Source: Solirubrobacter taibaiensis
GTDB taxonomy: Bacteria > Actinomycetota > Thermoleophilia > Solirubrobacterales > Solirubrobacteraceae
DNA: 64,000 nucleotides
Direction of reading: 5' to 3'
Assembly (NCBI GenBank): GCA_027587225.1
Contig: JAPDDQ010000031.1
Location: 1 to 64,000, forward strand
Shown: piece by piece, positions 31,715 through 39,365 of the stretch
How positions within the stretch are numbered: position 1 is the first letter of the stretch
Layout of the letters: the number at the start of each line of letters is the position of its first letter
The notes under the pieces: generated by a model
What the model saw: the letters and a program-made list of their open reading frames with translations, nothing else
Database searches by the model: none
What the model was told of the DNA's origin: nothing
Program-made: the position numbers and the translations under genes

Positions 31715-32083
31715 ATGCCGGAAATGCGGGTCGTCGCGCTCCGAGGCGCCAACGAGGTCAACGAGAACACGGCCGAGTCGATCCTCTCGGCGACCGACAA
31801 GCTGATGCGCGAGATCCTGTCGCGCAACGAGCTCGGCGCGGACGATCTGGTCAGCTGCATCTTCACGCTCACGCCCGACCTCGACGCCCAGTTCCCCGCC
31901 GCGGCGGCCCGCGCGATGGGGCTTTCGAGCGTCCCGCTGCTGTGCGCGCGGGAGATCCCGGTGCCGGGCGCACTGCCGAACATCATCCGGGTGCTGATCC
32001 ACGCGTACATGGACCGCCCCGCCGAGCACGTCTACCTCGGTGAGGCGGCCAAGCTGCGCCTCGACCTCACCGGCGCTCAATAG
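31715..32083 (+). CDS. aroH: AroH-type chorismate mutase
   Basis: Converts chorismate to prephenate. The 122 residues match the small trimeric AroH class (not the AroQ helical class): MRVVALRGANEVNENTAESI (4-23), DDLVSCIFTLTPDLDAQFPA, ARAMGLSSVPLLCAREIPV and LPNIIRVLIHAYMD, with the active-site Arg, Cys-Ala-Arg-Glu and Tyr residues in place. It starts on the base after the rluB stop. It feeds TyrA, whose gene lies 5 kb downstream, the two halves being separated by an ABC exporter block. A palindromic repeat element starts 8 nt after its stop. Confidence 0.93.
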   Translation: MPEMRVVALRGANEVNENTAESILSATDKLMREILSRNELGADDLVSCIFTLTPDLDAQFPAAAARAMGLSSVPLLCAREIPVPGALPNIIRVLIHAYMDRPAEHVYLGEAAKLRLDLTGAQ

Positions 32084-32090
32084 CCGGGCA

Positions 32091-32241
32091 CGTTGAAGCA
32101 TCCCGACACGCCCGCTGCGGCACATCCGCGGCACCTCGCGCCACCCGCGAGGCTCACGTGCCAGAGGCACGCCACGCCGTCGCGTGCGGCCCGAGGCACT
32201 GGCGGCTGCACCACATCAGGCGCATCGCTCATGCTTCAACG
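32091..32241. repeat. dispersed palindromic element, copy 1 (151 bp)
   Basis: Bounded by a perfect 11-bp terminal inverted repeat, CGTTGAAGCAT / ATGCTTCAACG. About 91 percent identical to copy 2 at 58205-58356. It contains internal hairpins CCTCGCG/CGCGAGG, GTGCC-AGA-GGCAC and GCGG/CCGC. It fills the gap between aroH (plus) and the ABC permease gene (minus), whose TGA stop lies inside the right arm. It has no transposase and no conserved reading frame. Confidence 0.85.
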
Positions 32242-33018
32242 CACCCGGTAGCGCCGGACGCTCACCGGCACGAACACCGCCAGCAGCACCGCCGCCCACG
32301 CGAGACAGGCGAGCACCGGGTGTTGCAGCGGCCACACGTCCGGCAGGTTGCCGGTGGGAGAACCGAACAGCTCACGGCACGCGGTCGCCAGCGCGGTCAG
32401 CGGGTTCCACTCGGCGATCTGCCGCAGCCCGTCCGGCAGGCCTTCGACGGGCACGAAGATCCCCGACAGGAACATCGCCGGGAACATCACGCTCATCGCG
32501 ATCCCGTCGGCGCCGTCCGGATCGCTGACGATGAGGCCGAGCCACACGCCGACCCAGGTGACCGCGAGCGCCATCAGCAGCAGGAGGGCGAACGCCCCGA
32601 CCGTGTCCAGGACCGACCCGTGCGGCGCCCAGCCCACGACGAGCCCACAGGCGGCGATGACCAACAGGGCGACACACAGCTCGGCCAGCTCCGCCACCGC
32701 CCGGCCGGCGATCGCCGAGCCGCGCATGATCGGCAACGCGCGCAGCCGGTCCATGAGGCCCGAGCGGATATCGGTCGCGACCCCGATCGAGACCCCCGGG
32801 AGCATCCCGATCATCGTCTGGGCGAAGATCCCGGACACCAGGTACGCGTGGTAGTCGCCGCCGCCGGGCACTTCGATGGCGCTGCCGAAGACGTACGCGA
32901 ACAGCAGCACGAACACCAGCGGCACCACGATCGCGCCCACGAGCTTCTCCGGGATGCGCGGGACGTGGCGCAGGCTGCGGCCGGCGAGCAGCCGGACCTC
33001 GTTGACCGCGGCGGTCAT
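32236..33018 (-). CDS. ABC-2 type transporter permease (DrrB-like)
   Basis: A 260-residue exporter membrane subunit with six hydrophobic segments. The ABC-2 family traits are RIPEKLVGAIVVPLVFVLLF, SGLMDRLRALPIMRGSAIAGR and the fifth-helix region MSVMFPAMFLSGIFVPVEGLPDGLR. Starting at the ATG at 33018 overlaps the ATPase stop (ATGA); the longer frame to 33471 runs antiphase through the ATPase gene. It resembles DrrB-type drug or lipid exporters; the substrate is unknown. Its stop codon is provided by the right arm of the repeat element. Confidence 0.9.
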   Translation of the reverse strand: MTAAVNEVRLLAGRSLRHVPRIPEKLVGAIVVPLVFVLLFAYVFGSAIEVPGGGDYHAYLVSGIFAQTMIGMLPGVSIGVATDIRSGLMDRLRALPIMRGSAIAGRAVAELAELCVALLVIAACGLVVGWAPHGSVLDTVGAFALLLLMALAVTWVGVWLGLIVSDPDGADGIAMSVMFPAMFLSGIFVPVEGLPDGLRQIAEWNPLTALATACRELFGSPTGNLPDVWPLQHPVLACLAWAAVLLAVFVPVSVRRYRVR

Positions 33019-33917
33019 GTCGCCGTCAGCGCGAAGAACGCGTCGTCGAGGGTGGGCTGAGCCAGCGACGCCTCTTCGACATCCAGGTCCTCCAACTCGG
33101 CGAGGATCGTGCGCAGGTCGTCGGACCCGTTGGGTGCGCTGATCGACACGCGCCGCGCGCGCGGATCGACCTCTCCGCCCAACCGGCGCGCGGCCTCCTC
33201 GAACGCGTCCAGCGTCACGTGCACGCGACGGTCGCCGACGCGGCGCTTGAGCTCCGCCGGCGTGCCCTCGGCCACGGTGCGACCACCGCTGAGCACGATG
33301 ATCCGGTCCGCGAGCCGGTCGGCCTCCTCGAGGTACTGGGTGGTGAGGATGAGCGCGGCGCCATCGGTCACCAGATCGGCGATCGCGCCCCACATGTCGG
33401 CCCGGGCTGCAGGGTCCAGTCCGGTGGTGGGCTCGTCGAGGAACACGACCGGGCGGCGCACGATCAGGCACGCGGCGAGGTCCAGCCGCCGCCGCATCCC
33501 GCCGCTGTAGGTCATCAGCAGGCGATCGCCGGCTTCGGTGAGGCCGAAGCGCTCCAGCAACTCGCCGGTTCGCGTGACCGCCTCGCGCTTGCGCAGCCGT
33601 TGTAGGCGGCCGAGCAACATCAGGTTCTCGCGGCCGGTCAGGCGCTCGTCGAGCGACGCCTCCTGCCCGGCGACGGCGATCTGAGCGCGCACGGCACCGG
33701 GTTCCCGCGCGACATCGTGGCCGGCGACCACCGCGTGGCCGGAGGTGGGGGCGAGCAGCGTCGTGAGGATGCGCACGGCGGTCGTCTTGCCCGCGCCGTT
33801 ATGGCCCAACAGGCCGAGCACGGTTCCGGGAGCGACTTCGAGATCGAGGTCGGCGAGCGCATGCGTCTCGCCGAAGCGTCGTCCGAGCCCTTCCGTTCGT
33901 ACGGCGTACGAATTCAT
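33015..33917 (-). CDS. ABC transporter ATP-binding protein (DrrA-like)
   Basis: A 300-residue ATPase: Walker A GHNGAGKT (about 39-46), Q-loop AGQEASLDERLTGRENL, signature YSGGMRRRLDLA (about 138-149), Walker B VVFLDEPTTGLDP, and a C-terminal domain typical of DrrA-like daunorubicin-resistance ATPases (LEDLDVEEASLAQPTLDDAF). The ATG at 33917 (MNSYAVRTEG) is preferred; the frame extends 12 codons upstream into the regulator's promoter. Divergent from a TetR gene, which probably represses it through the palindromes around its start. Confidence 0.93.
   Translation of the reverse strand: MNSYAVRTEGLGRRFGETHALADLDLEVAPGTVLGLLGHNGAGKTTAVRILTTLLAPTSGHAVVAGHDVAREPGAVRAQIAVAGQEASLDERLTGRENLMLLGRLQRLRKREAVTRTGELLERFGLTEAGDRLLMTYSGGMRRRLDLAACLIVRRPVVFLDEPTTGLDPAARADMWGAIADLVTDGAALILTTQYLEEADRLADRIIVLSGGRTVAEGTPAELKRRVGDRRVHVTLDAFEEAARRLGGEVDPRARRVSISAPNGSDDLRTILAELEDLDVEEASLAQPTLDDAFFALTAT
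33896..33912. promoter_or_regulatory. TetR-type operator palindrome 1
   Basis: TTCGTACG-G-CGTACGAA, a perfect 8-bp palindrome around one central base, within the first codons of the ABC ATPase gene. Confidence 0.55.
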
Positions 33918-33942
33918 ACGGCGTACGATAGGAGTACGCTGT
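33918..33942. promoter_or_regulatory. TetR-type operator palindrome 2
   Basis: ACGGCGTAC, 7 nt, GTACGCTGT: an eight-of-nine palindrome filling the 29-nt gap between the divergent start codons of the ABC ATPase and TetR genes. It shares the CGTAC core with palindrome 1 and covers the only room for both promoters. Confidence 0.6.
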
Positions 33943-33946
33943 ACGA

Positions 33947-34615
33947 ATGTCAACCCCGATCTGGGCCCGTCCGGAGCCGAAGGGCCGCGGCCGCCAGAAC
34001 CCGCTCTCGCGACGGGGGATCGTGGGCGTGGCGATCGCGATCGCGGACGACGAGGGCATCGAGGCCGTCTCGATGCGGCGGCTGGCGCGGGAGCTGCACG
34101 CGGGGGCGATGTCGCTCTACCACTACTTCGAGAACCGCGACGAGCTGCTCGAGCTGATGATCGATACGGTCGCGGCCGAGATGGTCGTGCCCGAACTCCC
34201 GGAGCAGTGGCGCCCAGCGGTCGAGGCCGTCGCGCACCACAGCCGCGACATGTTCCGCCGCCACACCTGGGTGCTGCCGATCTTCCAGGACGTGCCCGCG
34301 GTGACGCCGAACCTGCTGCGCCACATCGAGCAGTCCGCGCGGTCGGTCGTGCCGCTCGCCGGCACCGACCCGGTCCTGCTCTCCAGCCTCGTCAGCGCGG
34401 TGGACGACTTCACGATCGGCTTCACGCTCCGCGAGCTGAGCGGGGAGGAGCGCCGCGGTCGCCAGTGGGACTCGCCCGAGCTCCGCGCCCTGCTGGAGAG
34501 CGGTGAGTTCCCGCTCGTGGCGGGGTTCATCGCGTCCGACTCGCCGATGCCGCCGCCCGATTTCGCGCTCGGCCTGAAGTGGCTGCTGGACGGCTTCGAG
34601 GCTCAGCTAGCCTGA
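33947..34615 (+). CDS. TetR-family transcriptional repressor
   Basis: A 222-residue regulator: helix-turn-helix region RGIVGVAIAIADDEGIEAVS, MRRLARELHAGAMSLYHYFE and NRDELLELMID (about 22-75), followed by a TetR C-terminal ligand domain (TetR_C_1-like, with HTWVLPIFQDVPAVTPNLLRH). The neighbouring palindromes and divergence from the ABC exporter make autorepression and control of the exporter likely. hisC begins 6 nt after the stop, with its own -10 box inside the final codons. Confidence 0.9.
   Translation: MSTPIWARPEPKGRGRQNPLSRRGIVGVAIAIADDEGIEAVSMRRLARELHAGAMSLYHYFENRDELLELMIDTVAAEMVVPELPEQWRPAVEAVAHHSRDMFRRHTWVLPIFQDVPAVTPNLLRHIEQSARSVVPLAGTDPVLLSSLVSAVDDFTIGFTLRELSGEERRGRQWDSPELRALLESGEFPLVAGFIASDSPMPPPDFALGLKWLLDGFEAQLA
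34608..34613 (+). promoter_or_regulatory. -10 box TAGCCT of hisC
   Basis: TAGCCT, in the last codons of the TetR gene, ends 8 nt before the hisC ATG. No Shine-Dalgarno sequence is present. Confidence 0.5.
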
Positions 34616-34621
34616 TCGCCC

Positions 34622-35701
34622 ATGCCCATCGAGTTCGGCGAGAAAGTTCGGCGTATCCCGGTCTATCCCGCGGCCGAGGGCTACGGGTTCGAAGGGCCGG
34701 TCGCCAAGATGGCGTCCAACGAGTCGCCCTATCCGCCCATCCCCGCGGTGATCGAAGCGGCGACGAAGGCGCTCTCGGGCATCAACCGGTATCCGGACCC
34801 GACGAACGCCGGCTTGCGCAAGAAGCTGTCCGACGTGCACGGCGTGCCGGCGCAGCGGATCGCGATCGGCAACGGCTCGTGCGACATCCTGCTCGCCGCC
34901 GGTGACGCGCTGCTGGAGCCGGGCGCGGAGCTCGTCTACGCGTGGCCGTCCTTCAGCGTCTATCCGCATCTGGCGGCCGCTTCGGGCGCGCGGGCGATCG
35001 AGGTCCCGCTCGACGAGAACCACTTCCACCAGCTCGACAAGATGGCCGAGGAGATCACGGCGGCCACGCGGTTGGTGATCGTCTGCAACCCGAACAACCC
35101 GACCTCCACCGCGCTGCCGCTGGCCGAGATCGAGGCCTTCATCGACCAGGTCCCGCGCCACGTGGCCGTGATCCTCGACGAGGCCTACATCGAGTTCAGC
35201 GTCCTGCAGGACCCCGACGACTCGGTGCAGCTGCTCGAGAAGCACCCGAACCTCGTGCTGCTGCGGACGTTCAGCAAGGTCTACGGGCTCTGCGGGCTGC
35301 GGGTGGGCTACGCGCTGTGCGGGTCCGAGGCGTTCCGCACCGCGGTCGATCAGGTGCGCCAGCCGTTCTTCTGCAACGCGGCGGCCCAGGCGGCGGCGAT
35401 CGAGGCCTTGAATCACCAGGACGAGGTCACGCGGCGGGTGGAGCGCAACCTCGCCGAGCGGATGTCGCTCGAAGAGGGGTTGCGCGGGCTGGGAATCGAG
35501 CCGGCCGCCTCGCAGGCCAACTTCGTCTGGTTCGACCTGCCTGAGCAGGTCAGCGAGGCCGACGTCCTGCGCGGGCTGTCGATGACCGGTGTGCTCGTGC
35601 GCTCCGGCCAGGCCCTCGGCCGCGAGGGCGCGTTGCGCGTCACCGTCGGCACCGAGGCCGAAAACGAAAGATTTCTGGAAGCCCTGCAGCCGCTTCTGTA
35701 A
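34622..35701 (+). CDS. hisC: HisC-like histidinol-phosphate / aromatic aminotransferase
   Basis: A 359-residue class I/II PLP aminotransferase. Landmarks are KMASNESPYPPIPAV, INRYPDPTNAGLRKKL, IGNGSCDILLAAGDALLEPG, CNPNNPTSTALP, ILDEAYIEF and the PLP lysine in RTFSKVYGLCGLRVGY (Lys near 219). No other his gene is present, and it sits directly before aroF-tyrA-aroA. By context it may act mainly on phenylpyruvate or hydroxyphenylpyruvate (Pat-type) rather than, or as well as, on imidazole-acetol phosphate. Sequence alone does not separate the two roles. Confidence 0.88.
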   Translation: MPIEFGEKVRRIPVYPAAEGYGFEGPVAKMASNESPYPPIPAVIEAATKALSGINRYPDPTNAGLRKKLSDVHGVPAQRIAIGNGSCDILLAAGDALLEPGAELVYAWPSFSVYPHLAAASGARAIEVPLDENHFHQLDKMAEEITAATRLVIVCNPNNPTSTALPLAEIEAFIDQVPRHVAVILDEAYIEFSVLQDPDDSVQLLEKHPNLVLLRTFSKVYGLCGLRVGYALCGSEAFRTAVDQVRQPFFCNAAAQAAAIEALNHQDEVTRRVERNLAERMSLEEGLRGLGIEPAASQANFVWFDLPEQVSEADVLRGLSMTGVLVRSGQALGREGALRVTVGTEAENERFLEALQPLL

Positions 35702-35704
35702 GCT
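35699..35704 (+). promoter_or_regulatory. -10 box TAAGCT for the aro leader
   Basis: TAAGCT overlaps the hisC stop codon and ends 11 nt before the ATG of the leader peptide, so an aro-specific transcript could begin near that ATG. Confidence 0.4.
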
Positions 35705-35715
35705 GCGCCCCGCTG

Positions 35716-35790
35716 ATGACGTCGACGCCTGCCACATCTGTGCTCTCGCAGGCGTCCTCCTACGCGTATTACGGCTGGCGATTTAGTTAG
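35716..35790 (+). CDS. aromatic-rich leader peptide of the aroF operon
   Basis: A 24-codon open frame between hisC and aroF. The last eleven residues are SSYAYYGWRFS: three Tyr, one Trp and one Phe codon in a run, followed by TAG. It is not in the larger-gene size range and has no other homology. Such peptides report aminoacyl-tRNA supply by ribosome stalling; C. glutamicum has a comparable leader (aroR) upstream of its aroF. The downstream 114 nt hold alternative pairings (35790-35797 with 35842-35849; 35819-35823 with 35829-35833; 35850-35855 with 35887-35892) and a five-T run. Function is inference. Confidence 0.7.
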   Translation: MTSTPATSVLSQASSYAYYGWRFS

Positions 35791-35897
35791 GCGCTCGGCC
35801 GGCGACGCACCTGTCTCCGTCCGCACTTCGGACCCAAGGGTCGAGCGCCGGAGAAGCCCAATCGCCGTACCGTAATTGTCAGCTTTTTCTCCAGGAG
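35790..35897 (+). promoter_or_regulatory. attenuator-like leader between leader peptide and aroF
   Basis: An 8-bp perfect pairing (GGCGCTCG / CGAGCGCC) encloses a small GTCCG/CGGAC hairpin. GGAGAA at 35850-35855 can pair with TTCTCC at 35887-35892, directly next to the aroF Shine-Dalgarno AGGAG (35893-35897). A T-run lies at 35884-35888. A classical GC stem followed by U-tract is not clear, so control could act on termination or on ribosome access. Confidence 0.5.
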
Positions 35898-35904
35898 TAC
35901 GCAG

Positions 35905-36933
35905 ATGATGATCGTCATGAAGCCGGGCGCCAGCGAAGCGGACATCGAGTCCGTCGTCGGTCGCATCGAGAGCTGCGGGGCGCGCGCCCACCTCTCGCGC
36001 GGTGAGGAAGTCACCGTGATCGGCGCGATCGGGGACCGTGAGCACGTCCAGCGCCTCGGCCTCGAGGGCCACGCCGCGGTCCAGCAGGTGGTGCCGATCC
36101 TGCGCCCCTACAAGCTCTCCTCGAACCAGTTCAAGCACGGTGAGCGGAGCGTCATCGAGATCGACGGCCGCAAGATCGGCGGCGAGCACTTCACGATGAT
36201 CGCCGGGCCGTGCACGGTCGAGTCGCGCGACCAGGTGCTCTCCACCGCCGACACGGTGGCCGCCGCCGGCGCCTCGATGTTCCGCGGCGGCGCCTACAAG
36301 CCGCGTTCATCGCCGTACTCGTTCCAGGGTCTTGGTCAGGAGGGCTTGCGCCTGTTGGCCGAGGCAAAGGAGCGAACGGGGTTGCCGATCGTCACCGAGT
36401 TGATGGACGCGCGTGACGTGGAGCCGATCCTCGAAGTGGCGGACGTGATCCAGGTCGGCGCGCGCAACATGCAGAACTACCCGCTGCTGGCCGAGATCGG
36501 CCGCACGGGGCGGCCGGTGCTGATCAAGCGCGGCCTTTCGAGCACCTTGGAAGAGCTGCTGATGGCCGCCGAGTACGTCTTGAAGGAGGGCAACCCGAAC
36601 GTGATGCTGTGCGAGCGCGGCATTCGCACGTTCGAGACCGCCTACCGCTTCACGCTCGACATCATGGCCATCCCGATGCTCAAGGAGCTCTCGCACCTGC
36701 CGGTGATCGTCGACCCGTCGCACGCCCCCGGGCGCCGCGACATGGTGCTCCCGCTGTCGATGGCCGCCGCGGCCGCCGGGGCGGACGGCATCATCGTCGA
36801 GGTGCACCCGAACCCCGAAGAGGCCATCTGCGACGGCCCGCAGCAGATCTACGCCGAGGAGTTCGCGAGCTACCTCGAGCAGGTCGAGCGCGTCGCGGCC
36901 GTTGCCGGCAAGGTCCTGAGCGCGGCCGCGTGA
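35905..36933 (+). CDS. aroF: AroF, DAHP synthase (type I-beta, Thermotoga-like)
   Basis: Condenses PEP and erythrose 4-phosphate, first step of the shikimate pathway. Residues 1-70 form a ferredoxin-like regulatory domain (MMIVMKPGASEADIESVV..), the feedback-sensing module of Thermotoga-type enzymes. The barrel contains MIAGPCTVESRDQ, FRGGAYKPRSSPYSFQG, VIQVGARNMQNYPLL, PVLIKRG, NVMLCERGIRTFE and VDPSHAPGRRD. 342 residues, normal length. AGGAG precedes the ATG. Its stop overlaps the tyrA GTG (GTGA). Expression is probably governed by the Tyr/Trp/Phe-rich leader upstream. Confidence 0.95.
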   Translation: MMIVMKPGASEADIESVVGRIESCGARAHLSRGEEVTVIGAIGDREHVQRLGLEGHAAVQQVVPILRPYKLSSNQFKHGERSVIEIDGRKIGGEHFTMIAGPCTVESRDQVLSTADTVAAAGASMFRGGAYKPRSSPYSFQGLGQEGLRLLAEAKERTGLPIVTELMDARDVEPILEVADVIQVGARNMQNYPLLAEIGRTGRPVLIKRGLSSTLEELLMAAEYVLKEGNPNVMLCERGIRTFETAYRFTLDIMAIPMLKELSHLPVIVDPSHAPGRRDMVLPLSMAAAAAGADGIIVEVHPNPEEAICDGPQQIYAEEFASYLEQVERVAAVAGKVLSAAA

Positions 36934-37991
36934 AGGTTGCCGTCGTCGGTGTCGGGCTGATCGGCGGTTCGATCGGCTTAGCGGCTCGCCAGCGCCTCGG
37001 CGCGCACGTGTGCGGCTACGACCCGTCGGCGGGTGCTCTGGAAGCGGCGATCGCGCGTGGCGCGATCGCCGAGTCCTGCCGGACCTTGGAGGATGCCGTC
37101 GCGGACGCCGACTTCGCGTTCGTGGCCGCGCCCGTGCACGTCTTGGCGGGCGTGGTGTCCGACGTGCTCGCGGCGGCCGGTGAGGACTGCGTCGTGTCCG
37201 ACGTCGGCTCGGTGAAGCGTGCCGTGGCGGGCGCGGTGTCCAACCCGCGCTTCATCGGCGGGCATCCGCTGGCGGGCGCGGAGACGGCGGGCGTGGAGCA
37301 CGCGCGCGCCGATCTGTTCTCCGACGCGACCTGGTACCTGACGCCGACGCCGAAGACGGTCGGCACCGCCTACGAGCGCCTGCACCGCTTCATCACGCGG
37401 ATCGGGGCATGGCCGACGGCGATCGAGCCGGAGACGCACGACGTCGTCATGGCGTCGGTGTCCCACCTCCCGCACGTGCTGGCGAACGTGTTGGTGGCGC
37501 AGGCCGCGCGCGTGCTGGGGGAGGAGCGGCTGCCGGCGACCGGGCCGTCCTTCCGCGACGTGACGCGCGTGGCGGGCGCGAACTCCGCGGTGTGGGGCGG
37601 CATCTACGCCGCCAACGCCGACGCGCTGGTGGCCGCGATCGACGATCTGGTCGCACGGCTCGGTGCGGTGCGTGAGCAGCTCGCTTCCGGCGACGCCGCG
37701 GGGATCACGGAGTGGAACGACGGTGCGCGTGACGATCGCCGGCGGCTGCTGGAGACCGGCCTGGCCGGCGGCGAGGTCCACGAGCTGCGCGTGCTCGTCC
37801 CGAACCGGCCCGGGATCGTGGCCGAGATCGCCCTGGCCCTGGGTCGCGCGACGATCGACATCGTCGACATGGGGCTGTACCCCTCGTCCGGCTCGCACGG
37901 CACCGTGGCGCTGTGGATTCGCGGCCGTGTCGTGGCCGAGCAGGCCGAACGTCTTGTCCGAGAACTTGGGTTGGAGGTAGTACGAGCGTGA
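36930..37991 (+). CDS. tyrA: TyrA, prephenate dehydrogenase with ACT domain
   Basis: Oxidises prephenate to hydroxyphenylpyruvate (or arogenate to tyrosine). From the GTG overlapping the aroF stop it has 353 residues: dinucleotide loop VVGVGLIGGSIG (4-15), SDVGSVK (about 90), GGHPLAGAETAG (about 109-120), the conserved His in SHLPHVLAN, and a C-terminal ACT domain (about 283-353, HELRVLVPNRPGIVAEIALALG) that probably binds tyrosine for feedback inhibition. The frame extends upstream into aroF but with unrelated residues. Its stop overlaps the aroA GTG. Confidence 0.94.
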   Translation: MKVAVVGVGLIGGSIGLAARQRLGAHVCGYDPSAGALEAAIARGAIAESCRTLEDAVADADFAFVAAPVHVLAGVVSDVLAAAGEDCVVSDVGSVKRAVAGAVSNPRFIGGHPLAGAETAGVEHARADLFSDATWYLTPTPKTVGTAYERLHRFITRIGAWPTAIEPETHDVVMASVSHLPHVLANVLVAQAARVLGEERLPATGPSFRDVTRVAGANSAVWGGIYAANADALVAAIDDLVARLGAVREQLASGDAAGITEWNDGARDDRRRLLETGLAGGEVHELRVLVPNRPGIVAEIALALGRATIDIVDMGLYPSSGSHGTVALWIRGRVVAEQAERLVRELGLEVVRA

Positions 37992-39274
37992 GGTTCGATC
38001 CGTCTGGTCCGTTGAAGGGCACGTTGCGCGCGCCCGGCGACAAGTCGATGTCGCACCGTGCCGCGCTGTTCGGCGCCATGTCCGCCGATCCGGTGCATGT
38101 GACCGGCTATCTGGACGCCGCGGACACGCGCTCCACTTTGGCTGCGGTGCACGCTTTGGGCGCGCTGGTCGAGGAGGGTGCTCCGGGGACGTTGACCATC
38201 CGCGGGCCGGGGTTGCGCGCCGCGCGCGACGCGCACATCGACGTCGGCAACGCCGGCACTTTGATGCGCCTGCTGCCCGGGTGGCTCGCGGGCCAGGACG
38301 GCGGCTCGTGGACCTTCGACGGCGACGAGTCCATCCGCCGCCGGCCCGTCGACCGGATCGCCCAGCCGCTGCGTCAGATGGGCGCGCGGATCGACGCGAC
38401 CGACGACCGTCTCCCGCCCTTCACCGTCCACGGCACGCCGCTGCAGGGGATCGAATACGCGCTGCCGGTGGCTTCGGCCCAGATCAAGTCGTGCGTGCTG
38501 ATGGCCGGCCTGCTGGCCTCCGGCACCACGACGGTGATCGAACCCGAGCCCTCGCGCGACCACACCGAGCGCCTGCTCGCCCGTTCCGGCTGCCACATCA
38601 CCCGCAGCGGCGACCGCATCTCCCTGACCCAGCACGACGAGCTCGAGCTGGGCTCGATCCATGTCCCCGGCGACCCTTCGTCCGCCGCGTTCCACATCGC
38701 CGCGGCGGTGTTGGTGAAGGGCTCCCGGATCGTGGTCACCGACATGAGCGCGAACTGGACCCGCATCGGCTTCGTGCGCATCCTCGAGCGCATGGGCGGC
38801 GTGGTCGTCGGCGACCTCGAGACCCCCGATTCCTCCACGATCCGCTCGGACGAGCCGGTCACCGAGGTCGACGTGCGCTCGGGTCCGTTGATGGGCACGG
38901 TCGTCGAGCCCCACGAGGTCCCCTTGGCCATCGACGAACTGCCCCTGGTGGCGTTGCTCGGCTGCTTCGCCGAGGGCGAGACCGTCGTCACGGGCGCGGC
39001 GGAGCTCCGCGTCAAGGAATCCGACCGCATCGCCACCGTCGTCGACGGCCTCCGCGGCCTCGGCGCCTCGATCGAAGCCACCGATGACGGCTTCGTGGTC
39101 CAGGGCACCGGCGGCATCCGCGGCGGCACGATCTCCTCGCACGGTGACCACCGCCTGGCGATGCTCGGCGCGGTCGCGGGCCTCGCGAGCCGCGAGGGAG
39201 TCACGGTTCAGGGTATGGACGCGGCCGCGGTCTCATATCCGGGCTTTCAGAGCGATCTTGGCTCACTTTTGTAA
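37988..39274 (+). CDS. aroA: AroA, EPSP synthase (3-phosphoshikimate 1-carboxyvinyltransferase)
   Basis: Joins PEP and shikimate 3-phosphate. The 428 residues contain APGDKSMSHRAALFGAMS (about 10-27), the PEP-binding GNAGTLMRLL (about 87-96), RRRPVDRI, ASAQIKSCVLMAGL, HIAAAVLVKGS and KESDRIATVVDGL. It follows tyrA with a GTGA overlap, and closes the aroF-tyrA-aroA operon. In relatives cmk follows directly; here cmk is 8 kb away. Confidence 0.96.
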   Translation: MRFDPSGPLKGTLRAPGDKSMSHRAALFGAMSADPVHVTGYLDAADTRSTLAAVHALGALVEEGAPGTLTIRGPGLRAARDAHIDVGNAGTLMRLLPGWLAGQDGGSWTFDGDESIRRRPVDRIAQPLRQMGARIDATDDRLPPFTVHGTPLQGIEYALPVASAQIKSCVLMAGLLASGTTTVIEPEPSRDHTERLLARSGCHITRSGDRISLTQHDELELGSIHVPGDPSSAAFHIAAAVLVKGSRIVVTDMSANWTRIGFVRILERMGGVVVGDLETPDSSTIRSDEPVTEVDVRSGPLMGTVVEPHEVPLAIDELPLVALLGCFAEGETVVTGAAELRVKESDRIATVVDGLRGLGASIEATDDGFVVQGTGGIRGGTISSHGDHRLAMLGAVAGLASREGVTVQGMDAAAVSYPGFQSDLGSLL

Positions 39275-39318
39275 CAGTCACGCGTAGATTCCGGAGAGCC
39301 CCGGCGGCAATGATTTTG

Positions 39319-39365
39319 GGGTGGTCGACCTTACTTTCGGAAAACGAAACAAACATCGACCACCC
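39319..39365. promoter_or_regulatory. 10-bp inverted repeat spanning the start of the AbiEi-like gene
   Basis: GGGTGGTCGA at 39319-39328 is matched exactly by TCGACCACCC at 39356-39365 across a 27-nt AT-richer loop. The GTG start codon at 39321 sits in the left arm. It could be an operator for autoregulation or an RNA hairpin hiding the start. Confidence 0.5.

Noticed and set aside
32091..32241. The palindromic element as an insertion sequence, or as a gene for a Cys-rich peptide
   Set aside because: It is too short for a transposase, and the 1-base indel between copies breaks the shared minus-strand reading frame. A non-autonomous element or structured RNA remains possible.
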